From: Deltaproteobacteria bacterium
GTDB lineage: Bacteria > Desulfobacterota > Desulfobulbia > Desulfobulbales > Desulfurivibrionaceae
Assembly: GCA_021811385.1 (NCBI GenBank)
Contig: JAJZPC010000017.1
Coordinates: forward strand, 1 to 40,605
Length of the DNA: 40,605 nt
Direction: 5' to 3'
The notes beneath the pieces were generated by a model. That model was not told the origin of the DNA. It did not search any database and worked only from the letters and a program-made list of their open reading frames with translations. This document shows positions 1 through 7,035 of the stretch, piece after piece (position 1 is the stretch's first letter; each line of letters begins with the position of its first letter). Both the position numbers and the translations under genes were made by a program.

Positions 1-2663
1 TCCCGACCGGCGATCACGAGCTGGCCAAGGCCTACGAATTCAAAGAGGTTGAGGCCAGGTGGTACCAGAAATGGCTTGAGCAGAAAAACTTCCAGGCCAC
101 CATGGACGAGGGCAAGCCCTCTTTTTCCATCGTCATCCCGCCGCCCAACGTCACCGGCGTGCTCCATGTGGGCCATGCGCTCAACAACACCATGCAGGAT
201 GTCCTGGTCCGCTACAAGCGGATGTGCGGCTACAACACCCTCTGGGTGCCCGGCACCGACCACGCGGGCATCGCCACCCAGAACGTGGTGGAGCGCCAGC
301 TGGCCACCGAGGGCAAGAGCCGCCACGATCTGGGCCGGGCCCAGTTCATCGAGCGGGTCTGGCAGTGGCGCGAGGAAAAAGGCGGCACCATCATCAACCA
401 GCTCAAGCACCTGGGCTGTTCCTGCGACTGGGACCGGGAACGCTTCACCATGGATGAAGGGCTGTCCAAGGCGGTGCGCACCGTCTTTGTCCGCCTTTAC
501 AAGGAAGGGCTGATCTACAAGGGCGACTACATCGTCAACTGGTGCCCCCGCTGCAAAACCGCGCTCTCCGACGACGAAGTGGAACACGAGGACACGGCGG
601 GCAAGCTCTACCACATCCGCTATCCCTATGCGGACGGCTCGGGCCACGTGGTGGTCGCCACCACCCGCCCCGAGACCATGCTGGGCGACACCGGTGTGGC
701 CGTGCATCCCGACGATGCGCGTTACAGCCACCTGAAAACCATCGGCATCCGGCTGCCCCTCACCGACCGGACCATCCCGGTGGTCTTTGACCACCATGTG
801 GAGCGGGAGTTCGGCACCGGGGCGCTCAAGGTCACCCCCTCCCACGACCGCAACGACTACGAGATCGGCTTGCGCCACAACCTCGAACGGCTCAAGGTCA
901 TGGACGACTCGGGGATCATGAACGAGGCGGCCGGCCCCTACGCCGGGCTGGACCGCTTTGCCTGCCGCAAGCAGATCGTCGCCGATCTGGAGGCCCAGGG
1001 CTTCCTGGAAAAGATCGAGGAGTATGCCCACGCAGTGGGCCAGTGCTACCGCTGCAAAACCGTGGTCGAGCCCACCACCTCGCTACAGTGGTTCGTTTCC
1101 GTCAAGCCCCTGGCCGCCCAGGCCGTGGCCGCGGTGCGCGACGGGCGGACCGCCATCCACCCCAAGACCTGGTACAACACCTTCTACGCCTGGATGGACA
1201 ACATCCGCGACTGGTGCATCTCCCGCCAGATCTGGTGGGGCCATCAGATCCCGGCCTGGACCTGCGACGCATGCTCCCATTTCATGGTTGAGGAGCACGC
1301 GCCTTCCGCTTGCGAAAAATGCGGCTCGACCAAACTCACCCAGGAAACCGACGTGCTGGACACCTGGTTTAGCTCGGCGCTCTGGCCCTTCTCCACCCTG
1401 GGCTGGCCCGACGACACCAAGGAGCTGAAGTTCTTCTACCCCACCTCGGTGCTGATCACCTCCTTCGACATCCTCTTCTTCTGGGTGGCCCGGATGATGA
1501 TGATGGGCATCCACATCATGGGCGAGGTGCCCTTTAAAGACGTCTACCTCCACGCCCTGGTCCGCGACAAGCACGGCAAAAAGATGAGCAAGTCCACGGG
1601 CAATGTCATCGACCCCCTGGTGGTCATGGCCGAATACGGCACCGACGCCCTGCGCTTCACCCTCACCGCCTTTGCCGCCCAGGGCCGCGAGATCAAGCTC
1701 GCCGAGGAGCGCATCGAAGGCTACCGCCACTTCATCAACAAGATCTGGAACGCAGCCCGCTTCGCCCTCATGCACATCAAGGAGTGCGATCCCGCGATCA
1801 GCAAGGATATCGACCCCGCGAGCCTGCCCCTGGCCCACCGCTGGATCCTCCACCGGCTGAACCAGGCGATCACCGAGACACGCCAGGCTCTGGACGACTA
1901 CCGCTTCAACGACGCGGCCTCGGTCCTCTACCAATTCGTCTGGAACGAGTTCTGCGACTGGTATCTGGAATGGATCAAGTCCGATCTCTACGGCGACAAC
2001 GCCACGGCCAAGGCTCAATCCCAGGCGGTGCTCCTGGCGGTGCTGGAAAACACGCTCAAGCTCCTGCACCCCATCACCCCCTTTGTCACCGAGGAGATCT
2101 GGCATGTACTGCCCGGAGAGCGGACCAGCATCATGGTCGAAGCCTTCCCCACCCCGAACCCGGCCTGGGATGATCCCGAAGCCGCCGAGCTGGCCGCGCT
2201 GTTCATGGGGATCGTCGGCGGCATCCGCAACATCCGCAGCGAGGCCATGATCCATCCTTCAGCCGAGATCGAGGTGCTGATCATCTGCCACGACGAAACC
2301 AAACACGCAGGCTTGACCTCCCTTGCCGGTTCCCTCAAAACCCTGACCCGGACCTCCACCATGGCCGTGCAAAAGGAAGGCACCCGGCCCAAGGGCGCGG
2401 CATCCTATCTCTACACCGACATCGAGATTTTCGTGCCCCTGGCTGGGCTGGTGGATGTGGACAAGGAGCAGGCCAAGCTCAAGAAGGATCAGGACAAGAC
2501 CGAGGCCGAGCTGGCCCGTTGCCAGGGCAAGTTGAGCAATGAAAAGTTCATGGCCAATGCCCCGGAAGAGGTGGTGGCCAAGGAGCGGGAAAAGATCGGG
2601 GAGATGCAGGCTAAGCTGGAGAAGATCAAGGCAGGCATGGAGCGGTTGGAGGAGTTACGCTGA
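1..2663 (+). CDS. valS: Valine--tRNA ligase (5' end outside window)
   Basis: Class Ia aminoacyl-tRNA synthetase that charges tRNA-Val in the cytoplasm and edits misactivated Thr. The frame is open from base 3, so the start lies just upstream; about 886 residues are present and probably only 10-20 are missing. The first visible part (AYEFKEVEARWYQKW) is the usual N-terminus. The PPPNVTG-x3-HVGHAL block holds the HIGH-type ATP site and KKMSKSTGN is the KMSKS loop. An editing domain lies between them and includes zinc-type CxxC pairs (WCPRCKT, CYRCKT, CDAC, CEKC). The C-terminus is the Val-specific coiled-coil arm, rich in Lys and Glu (about the last 70 residues). The next gene is unrelated and lies in an AT-rich island, so valS is not obviously in an operon with it. 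Identification is secure. Confidence 0.97.
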   Translation, partial: PTGDHELAKAYEFKEVEARWYQKWLEQKNFQATMDEGKPSFSIVIPPPNVTGVLHVGHALNNTMQDVLVRYKRMCGYNTLWVPGTDHAGIATQNVVERQLATEGKSRHDLGRAQFIERVWQWREEKGGTIINQLKHLGCSCDWDRERFTMDEGLSKAVRTVFVRLYKEGLIYKGDYIVNWCPRCKTALSDDEVEHEDTAGKLYHIRYPYADGSGHVVVATTRPETMLGDTGVAVHPDDARYSHLKTIGIRLPLTDRTIPVVFDHHVEREFGTGALKVTPSHDRNDYEIGLRHNLERLKVMDDSGIMNEAAGPYAGLDRFACRKQIVADLEAQGFLEKIEEYAHAVGQCYRCKTVVEPTTSLQWFVSVKPLAAQAVAAVRDGRTAIHPKTWYNTFYAWMDNIRDWCISRQIWWGHQIPAWTCDACSHFMVEEHAPSACEKCGSTKLTQETDVLDTWFSSALWPFSTLGWPDDTKELKFFYPTSVLITSFDILFFWVARMMMMGIHIMGEVPFKDVYLHALVRDKHGKKMSKSTGNVIDPLVVMAEYGTDALRFTLTAFAAQGREIKLAEERIEGYRHFINKIWNAARFALMHIKECDPAISKDIDPASLPLAHRWILHRLNQAITETRQALDDYRFNDAASVLYQFVWNEFCDWYLEWIKSDLYGDNATAKAQSQAVLLAVLENTLKLLHPITPFVTEEIWHVLPGERTSIMVEAFPTPNPAWDDPEAAELAALFMGIVGGIRNIRSEAMIHPSAEIEVLIICHDETKHAGLTSLAGSLKTLTRTSTMAVQKEGTRPKGAASYLYTDIEIFVPLAGLVDVDKEQAKLKKDQDKTEAELARCQGKLSNEKFMANAPEEVVAKEREKIGEMQAKLEKIKAGMERLEELR

Positions 2664-2750
2664 TATTTGTGACGACGGATCACCAAATATGATCACAACA
2701 CTACCCCAGAGTTCGATTGGGGCAAAAAGAAATCCGTGGCGCGGTAGTGG

Positions 2751-2797
2751 AAAAATATTTATGAGAATAGGTGATTCTTGTTCTCGTAAATATTTTT
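2751..2797. promoter_or_regulatory. 17-bp inverted repeat upstream of the PLD-like gene
   Basis: The arms at 2751-2767 and 2781-2797 match at 16 of 17 positions, and the one difference is a G.U wobble in RNA; the spacer is 13 nt. The arms are AT-rich and the right arm ends in TATTTTT. The repeat could be an operator for a regulator, or a weak intrinsic terminator closing transcription from valS. It ends 28 nt before the start of the PLD-like gene, within its leader. Confidence 0.6.
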
Positions 2798-2825
2798 GAA
2801 AGGAAAGGGGAAAGGAAACTACAGC

Positions 2826-3257
2826 ATGAATACGACAACAATCGCACAGCCAGAAATCCAACTGGGGCAACAGATTGAGGCTTTGCTTGATGCAGAAGTA
2901 AACTATTCTCGAATCGTATTCGTTTCGGCCTTCACTGCTCTCCGAACGATTCTGCGTTTACGGGATAGGTTGCTTGCGGCTGCTGATAACGGAACAAACA
3001 TTCGTCTTGTCCTCGGGATAGACCTTGGCGGAACAAGTCAGGAAGTGTTACGGGAGCTTGCCGGATGGAATTGCGAAGTTTTCATATATCACAATCCAAT
3101 TGTTCGAGCCACTTTCCACCCAAAGATATATCTGTTCCAAGGTCGTCACACTGCATCCCTTTTTATTGGCTCTAACAACCTCACAGATGGAGGAATGTAC
3201 ACCAACTACGAGGCGGCAACACGTTATCTGTTCGATTTTCCAATAAATAATAAATAG
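2826..3257 (+). CDS. Truncated phospholipase D-like (HKD) protein
   Basis: A 143-residue protein with one PLD/HKD-type site: HPKIYLF (HxK) followed by IGSNNLTDGG. This arrangement is typical of the PLD-like nuclease domains found in restriction and other defence enzymes. The ATG is placed by an AAGGA site 9 nt upstream. PLD enzymes need two HKD sites, either in one chain or by dimerisation, and usually carry more sequence after the first. Here the frame ends in TAG exactly at the left inverted repeat of the neighbouring transposase unit, and I find no continuation beyond the element. I infer a gene cut off by insertion. It could still be a functional half-size protein that dimerises. The function of the parent gene cannot be named from this fragment. 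Confidence 0.6.
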   Translation: MNTTTIAQPEIQLGQQIEALLDAEVNYSRIVFVSAFTALRTILRLRDRLLAAADNGTNIRLVLGIDLGGTSQEVLRELAGWNCEVFIYHNPIVRATFHPKIYLFQGRHTASLFIGSNNLTDGGMYTNYEAATRYLFDFPINNK

Positions 3258-4053
3258 GGGACAGACCACGTTTTATGTTGCGGAAAAAATGAAAGATAAG
3301 TACAAGTGTGCTCATGCCAAGACGACCCCGCCTCATCATACCAGGTGTTCCCCTTCACTTGATCCAACGTGGAAATAATCGGCAGCCTTGTTTTTATGCT
3401 GACGAGGATTACGGATTTTATCTTGACTGGTTGCAGGAGTATAGCCGCGACACAGGTTGTTCCATACATGCCTTTGTGTTGATGACCAACCATGTTCACC
3501 TTCTTTTGACACCGACAGATGCGGACAGCGCCGGAATGCTCATGAAACGATTGGGGCAGCGTTATGTCCAGTACATCAACCGCACGTATCGTCGTAGCGG
3601 GACACTTTGGGAAGGACGTTTTCGCTCATGCATCACTCAACAGGAAGAATATCTGTTGTTATGCCAGCGGTACATAGAGATGAATCCGGTCCGTGCCGGT
3701 ATTGTTGAACACCCAGGCGAGTATCGCTGGTCAAGCTATGGTTGCAATGGACAAGGCGAAACATCGGCGCTATTGAGCCACCATCCCGTCTATCTGAGTT
3801 CTGGCCGGACCGGTGAAGAAAGGCAGGCCTCCTACCGAGAACTTTTCCGTCATGAGATGGAACCTGGTATCGTTGACCAGATTCGCCGGGCCACCAATGG
3901 GAATTTTTCCCTTGGCAACCCAAGATTCACAGAAGAAATAGCCGCAGTGCTTGGTCGCCGGGTAATTCCAGGAAAAGCAGGAAGGCCGTGTAAGCAAACA
4001 GTCGATAATGAGAAGAACACAGAAAAGAGTCGGTGAAAACGTGGTCTGTCCCC
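3257..4053 (+). mobile_element. RAYT transposase unit bounded by an 18-bp inverted repeat
   Basis: The left repeat (3257-3274, GGGGACAGACCACGTTTT) and right repeat (4036-4053, its exact reverse complement) enclose a single Y1/HUH transposase gene. The left repeat begins on the last base of the PLD-like gene's stop codon. The right repeat begins on the last base of the transposase stop codon. Total length is about 800 bp. REP-associated tyrosine transposases usually sit between REP-type sequences, and these repeats probably play that role here. No target-site duplication is apparent, as expected for HUH transposition. Confidence 0.75.
3314..4036 (+). CDS. REP-associated tyrosine transposase (Y1/HUH, IS200-like)
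   Basis: A 240-residue single-strand-specific transposase of the Y1_Tnp (IS200-like) superfamily. The N-terminus MPRRPRLIIPGVPLHLIQRG is the common opening of this family. The HUH metal site is TNHVHLLLTP (His60, His62). A conserved tyrosine, the likely nucleophile, lies in QRYIEMNPVRAG (Tyr120). A GTG two codons upstream is possible, but ATG 3314 fits the family N-terminus. Proteins of this type cut and join single-stranded REP-like hairpins. The gene fills the space between two perfect inverted repeats and looks intact. The C-terminal 60 residues are polar and less conserved, also typical. Confidence 0.88.
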   Translation: MPRRPRLIIPGVPLHLIQRGNNRQPCFYADEDYGFYLDWLQEYSRDTGCSIHAFVLMTNHVHLLLTPTDADSAGMLMKRLGQRYVQYINRTYRRSGTLWEGRFRSCITQQEEYLLLCQRYIEMNPVRAGIVEHPGEYRWSSYGCNGQGETSALLSHHPVYLSSGRTGEERQASYRELFRHEMEPGIVDQIRRATNGNFSLGNPRFTEEIAAVLGRRVIPGKAGRPCKQTVDNEKNTEKSR

Positions 4054-4228
4054 GATTACCGCCCGATTACCGCCTTGACAAACCTCCGCCCCCCTAATTT
4101 TGGCGTGTCCCCATTATTTTGGCCCTACGACGCAGCCAAAAAGTTAGCCTGCCAAGGATTTTTTTGTTTTTTGGTGGCAGTCGAACAGGTCCGGAACGAT
4201 CAGGCTGCCACCGAGTCGGGCCGCCCCG
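4054..4228. other. Non-coding stretch with promoter-like relic and hairpin
   Basis: Begins with a tandem CGATTACCGC-type duplication (4053-4073). At 4072-4092 a segment CCTTGACAAACCTCCGCCCC nearly repeats the start of the Phd-VapC promoter at 5180-5199, but lacks its TACAAT box. An 8-bp perfect hairpin (GGTGGCAG 4173-4180, CTGCCACC 4205-4212) follows a T-rich run. No gene is evident. Confidence 0.5.
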
Positions 4229-4267
4229 TTGACTTTTTGTATTCTCTGTGTTACTTGTAATACAAAA
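4229..4267 (+). promoter_or_regulatory. Promoter and palindromic operator of the RelBE/ParDE-like pair
   Basis: TTGACT at 4229-4234 is a good -35, and TTACTT or TACTTG near 4251-4257 is a weak -10 preceded by TG. A perfect 9-bp inverted repeat (TTTTGTATT 4235-4243, AATACAAAA 4259-4267, 15-nt spacer) flanks the -10. It ends just before the ribosome-binding site. This is the layout expected when a ribbon-helix-helix antitoxin represses its own operon. Confidence 0.6.
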
Positions 4268-4277
4268 GGAGATTGCC

Positions 4278-4502
4278 ATGTTAACTGTTAGATTGCCGAG
4301 TGATATTGAAGACCGACTGAACACTCTCTCCAAGACCACGAATAGGCCGAAGAGCTTTTATGTTCGGGAGGCCCTGGAGCGATCCATTGAGGAGATAGAG
4401 GATATCTACCTGGCCGAGAAACGGCTTGAGGATCTCCGTGCGGGAAAAACCAAAACCGTGCCACTTGACGAGGTATTGAAGCGCTATGGCATGGAAGGTT
4501 GA
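4278..4502 (+). CDS. Antitoxin, RelB/CopG-type ribbon-helix-helix
   Basis: A 74-residue protein. The N-terminal strand MLTVRLPSDIEDRLNTL and following helix (KSFYVREALERSIEEIED) form a ribbon-helix-helix DNA-binding unit. The acidic and helical C-terminus should wrap the toxin. The start is set by an AGGAG about 6 nt upstream. The last 17 nt overlap the toxin gene, indicating translational coupling. Related proteins neutralise RelE/ParE toxins and repress their own promoter; the 9-bp inverted repeat over the promoter is the likely operator. Whether the pair is closer to RelBE or ParDE cannot be settled from sequence alone. Confidence 0.85.
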   Translation: MLTVRLPSDIEDRLNTLSKTTNRPKSFYVREALERSIEEIEDIYLAEKRLEDLRAGKTKTVPLDEVLKRYGMEG

Positions 4503-4758
4503 ATTCGACCCGTCCGCGGACCGCGACCTCGACCGGCTTGACCCACAACATGCCCGGAACATTCTGAAATTCCTTGCTGAGCGGATCGCCAAGGATGAAG
4601 ATCCGCGTCGGTTCGGCACTCCTTTGCGATCGAATCTGGCCGGGCTTTGGAAATATCGCGTCGAAGATTATCGCCTTATCTGCGATATTCAGGAAGAAAA
4701 AGTTCTTGTCCTGGTGCTTCACGTTGGACACAGGAGCAAGGTGTACGGAGGACATTGA
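4486..4758 (+). CDS. Toxin of the RelE/ParE superfamily
   Basis: A 90-residue basic protein, MAWKVEFDPSADRDLDRL at the N-terminus, with the family's later strands visible in GLWKYRVEDYRLICDI and LVLVLHVGHRSKVYG. RelE members cut mRNA in the ribosome and ParE members poison gyrase. The GLWKYRVEDYRLI and HRSKVY arginines and the final tyrosine resemble RelE/YafQ-type nucleases, so mRNA cleavage is the more likely activity (inference). The gene starts inside the antitoxin gene (ATGGCATGG), with no separate ribosome-binding site. It appears full length for the family. Confidence 0.86.
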   Translation: MAWKVEFDPSADRDLDRLDPQHARNILKFLAERIAKDEDPRRFGTPLRSNLAGLWKYRVEDYRLICDIQEEKVLVLVLHVGHRSKVYGGH

Positions 4759-4786
4759 GAGTCATGACAATGGTGACCCCTTAAAT

Positions 4787-4857
4787 GTCGCATGGTCGCA
4801 TGGTCGCATGGAAGCATGGTCGCATGGAAGCATGGAAGCATGGAAGCATCTCGCATG
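4787..4857. repeat. 8-bp tandem repeat, about nine units, two unit types
   Basis: Consecutive 8-mers run GTCGCATG three times, GAAGCATG, GTCGCATG, GAAGCATG twice, GAAGCATC, then TCGCATG. The two unit types differ at two positions and are interleaved, which suggests slippage followed by duplication. The array lies 28 bp after the toxin gene in non-coding sequence. Confidence 0.85.
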
Positions 4858-4963
4858 GGGTCGGGCCAAGACAACAGAATGATTTAATGAAGAAAAAATA
4901 TGAAAAATGGGCCATATTTTTCCTTAACGACACCATTTCAAAGGACAAAATAGCTGTTAATTT

Positions 4964-5064
4964 CGTAGGTCGGGTAGAGGAACGAAACCCGACGTTTAAA
5001 CGACAACATCATCCACCACTCGACAGAAAATTGTCGGGTTTCGCTTTGCTCTACCCGACCTACG
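4964..5064. repeat. Palindromic REP/MITE-like element
   Basis: The left arm 4964-4993 (CGTAGGTCGGGTAGAG... to CCCGAC) pairs with the right arm 5033-5064 over roughly 28 positions, with a small internal bulge. About 39 nt lie between the arms. The outer arm ends (GTAGGTCGGGT / ACCCGACCTAC) resemble a repeat class I recall from many proteobacterial genomes, a family assignment not checked here. No coding potential. Confidence 0.75.
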
Positions 5065-5117
5065 ACAAAAAACATGGGAAGGCAGCTGTCATCGGGGACG
5101 CAAACGTTGTTGATTAG
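5065..5117 (+). pseudogene. Fragment of a Phd/YefM-type antitoxin gene
   Basis: The segment from about 5069 encodes KHGKAAVI, matching KHGKAAVV in the intact antitoxin at 5243-5494, and the DNA is also similar (ACATGGGAAGGCAGCTGTCAT against GCATGGGAAAGCGGCTGTCGT). It directly abuts the palindromic element and then loses similarity, ending at a TAG (5115-5117). I read it as the relic of a second antitoxin gene disrupted by the palindromic element. Confidence 0.45.
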
Positions 5118-5181
5118 TTGACTATCTCTTGAAAATCAAGAATTCCCCCCTCACCATATTTTTATCCCGTCATGCTTCACC

Positions 5182-5224
5182 TTGACAAACCTCCACCCCC
5201 AAACTACAATCTAGACAGACTAGA
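5182..5224 (+). promoter_or_regulatory. Promoter and operator of the Phd-VapC operon
   Basis: TTGACA (5182-5187), a 17-nt spacer and TACAAT (5205-5210) form a near-consensus sigma-70 promoter. Immediately after it, TCTAG-ACAGA-CTAGA (5210-5224) is an inverted repeat overlapping the transcription start. This is where a Phd-type antitoxin would bind to repress its own operon. The GGAGG of the first gene follows at 5232. Confidence 0.75.
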
Positions 5225-5242
5225 CAAATACGGAGGTTGACA

Positions 5243-5494
5243 ATGAGCCACGCATGGCAATTACAAGAAGCAAAAAACAAGTTCAGCAATTTGGTTGAGC
5301 GCGCCCAGCAGGAAGGCCCCCAGGTAGTCACAAAGCATGGGAAAGCGGCTGTCGTTGTGCTGTCAGTGGACGATTACCAAAAAATCACCAAACCAAAGGA
5401 TAGCCTGGTTGAATTTTTACAAAAATCTCCCCTTGGCGATCTGGAGCTGGATCTTTCAAGGGACAAAAATGCGCCGAGGGATGTGGCGCTATGA
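5243..5494 (+). CDS. Antitoxin of the Phd/YefM family
   Basis: An 83-residue protein whose first half is the Phd/YefM DNA-binding fold: WQLQEAKNKFSNLVERA, then VTKHGKAAVVVLSVDDYQKI. The C-terminal part is disordered and acidic, the part that binds the toxin. A TTG two codons upstream could serve as start, but GGAGG at 5232-5236 sits 6 nt before ATG 5243, so the ATG is chosen. The stop overlaps the toxin start as ATGA. Phd-fold antitoxins paired with PIN toxins are a known combination. The protein should neutralise the VapC below and repress the promoter above. Confidence 0.9.
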   Translation: MSHAWQLQEAKNKFSNLVERAQQEGPQVVTKHGKAAVVVLSVDDYQKITKPKDSLVEFLQKSPLGDLELDLSRDKNAPRDVAL

Positions 5495-5910
5495 GATACC
5501 TTCTTGACACCTGTGTGATCTCGGAACTTGCCAAGCCTGAGCCGAACAAAAAGGTGGTAGCATGGGTAACTCAAAATGATGAAGAAAATTTTTATTTATC
5601 CTCGCTGACCTTTGGAGAACTCTATAAAGGAATTTCCAAACTGCCGCCTTCCAAACGCAAAGACAATCTGCTCCAGTGGGTTGAGCATGACCTGAAAGAC
5701 CGATTTAAAACCAGAATCATCGACATAACCCTGGAAGTTGCCAAGCAATGGGGGGAAACACAGGGGATATGCGAGTCGCAAGGCCGCCCCATGCCGACCA
5801 TGGATGGCCTCATTGCCGCAACCGGCCTGGCCCATGATTTAACCGTAGTGACCAGAAATATAGCGGATATGCAACAAAGCGGCGTCTCGCTCCTCAATCC
5901 CTGGGAATAA
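5491..5910 (+). CDS. vapC: VapC-like toxin, PIN-domain ribonuclease
   Basis: A 139-residue PIN-domain endoribonuclease that needs Mg2+ or Mn2+; family members cut tRNA or rRNA. The acidic metal site is visible: Asp6 (LLDTCVISEL), Glu43 (FGELYKGI), Asp105 (MDGLIAATG) and Asp126 near TRNIADM. MRYLLDTCVISEL and the LTVVTRNIADM ending are typical of FitB/VapC proteins. All catalytic positions are present, so the toxin should be active. The start overlaps the antitoxin stop by 4 nt. Confidence 0.92.
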   Translation: MRYLLDTCVISELAKPEPNKKVVAWVTQNDEENFYLSSLTFGELYKGISKLPPSKRKDNLLQWVEHDLKDRFKTRIIDITLEVAKQWGETQGICESQGRPMPTMDGLIAATGLAHDLTVVTRNIADMQQSGVSLLNPWE

Positions 5911-5959
5911 CCCAGATTCTCTCCGCTTGGCTATAAACCGAGGTACAAGGAACCATCCC

Positions 5960-6508
5960 ATGGACATGCTGCGCTCAAAAAACTGGCTGATCCTGGCTCT
6001 CGCCATTCTCATTGCTATTGCAGGCTGCAATTCCGGCGAAATGGTGGTGACCATGACCCGCGATGAGATCCAGGCGCGGGTTGCCCCCCGGTTTCCCATC
6101 ACCAAAAACTGGCTGGTCCTGAATGTCGCGCTCAGCGAGCCGGAAATTTTCCTGTCCGAGGGCGCCAATCAGATCGGGATCAATACGCGGGTGGAGCTGA
6201 ACGTTCCCTTGCTCAAACCGATCACCGGATATCTGGGGATTGCGGCAACGCCGCGTTACGACGCGGAATCCAAAGCGTTGTATCTCGATCAGGCCACGGT
6301 GGAACGGCTGGACCTGCCAGGACTCATGCCCGAGCTGCAGGACAAGGCCCGAACCGCCATCGAATCCATCGCCCGGCAGGAACTCGCCAAACGCCCGATC
6401 TACGAGCTCAAGGGCCGCAATCTCAAGGAGATCACCGCAGCCTATACCCTCCGCGAAGTGCGGGTGCGCGACGGGAAACTGCAGGCAACCTTTGCCCTGC
6501 CGATGTAG
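5960..6508 (+). CDS. DUF1439-type lipoprotein (YceB-like)
   Basis: A 182-residue predicted lipoprotein. The hydrophobic segment WLILALAILIAIAGC ends in a lipobox with Cys23, so the mature protein is probably anchored in a membrane facing the periplasm. The rest resembles the DUF1439/YceB family: a TRDEIQARVAPRFPI motif, a long beta-rich core and a C-terminal VRVRDGKLQATFALP strand. The biochemical role of the family is not established. ATG 5960 is preferred over an upstream TTG because AAGG lies 9 nt before it. The stop is followed by a hairpin and a new promoter, so it is probably monocistronic. Confidence 0.75.
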   Translation: MDMLRSKNWLILALAILIAIAGCNSGEMVVTMTRDEIQARVAPRFPITKNWLVLNVALSEPEIFLSEGANQIGINTRVELNVPLLKPITGYLGIAATPRYDAESKALYLDQATVERLDLPGLMPELQDKARTAIESIARQELAKRPIYELKGRNLKEITAAYTLREVRVRDGKLQATFALPM

Positions 6509-6556
6509 CCAGGACGGCGACCCGCCTCCCAAGAAACAGCCGGATGCCTTTTCCCC

Positions 6557-6585
6557 TTGCGGCTCAGGGGAAACATCTCTATTAT
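6557..6585 (+). promoter_or_regulatory. Sigma-70 promoter for the DUF948-YtxH pair
   Basis: TTGCGG (6557-6562), 17-nt spacer, TATTAT (6580-6585). It overlaps a perfect 8-bp hairpin (6550-6557 with 6566-6573) lacking a T-run. The start site would be near 6592, about 44 nt before the first gene. Confidence 0.55.
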
Positions 6586-6635
6586 AAGAACATGATTTTT
6601 CACCTTCATCCTTGGCTCACACAGGAGTAACGGAA

Positions 6636-7034
6636 GTGACCTCTTCAGACTTTTTCTCCCTGCTCAGCGCCGTAAGCCTTTTTGCCATTGCCATCGCCCT
6701 GGTGCCGACCTTCATGCAATTTCGCCGCACCCTGCAAAAGCTGGAAATCTGCATCGAGAGCATTAACAAGCATGTTGACCCGCTGTGCCGCTCCCTGACC
6801 GAGGCGGCCAACGAAATCCAGCTTCTCTCCATCTCCTTGGGCGACAAGGTGGAAAAAACGGATGCGGTCATCTATACCGCCCAGAAGTCGGCGGAAACCC
6901 TGCTTACCACCACCACCATGTTCAAGGAAGCGGTTCGCCCCTTTATCACCACGCTGGGCGGTTTCAGCGCCGGGGTCGTGGCTTTTTCGCAGTTCCTCAA
7001 CCGATCACGGAAAAAAACCAAAATAGGAGACTGA
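6636..7034 (+). CDS. DUF948 domain protein, membrane-anchored
   Basis: A 132-residue protein with one N-terminal membrane segment (LLSAVSLFAIAIALVPTFMQF), then a helical, coiled-coil-like region (RRTLQKLEICIESINKHVDPLCRSLTEAA) and a basic tail. This matches the DUF948 family, often encoded beside YtxH proteins, as here. Function unknown; a structural or stress-linked envelope role is usual speculation. The start is set at GTG 6636 by AGGAG at 6623-6627; a TTG at 6612 is in frame but has no site. The next gene begins 1 nt after the stop, so the two are co-translated. Confidence 0.75.
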   Translation: MTSSDFFSLLSAVSLFAIAIALVPTFMQFRRTLQKLEICIESINKHVDPLCRSLTEAANEIQLLSISLGDKVEKTDAVIYTAQKSAETLLTTTTMFKEAVRPFITTLGGFSAGVVAFSQFLNRSRKKTKIGD

Positions 7035-7035
7035 T

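Noticed and set aside
4787-4857. CRISPR-like array
   Set aside because: Units are 8 bp and contiguous, with no spacers.
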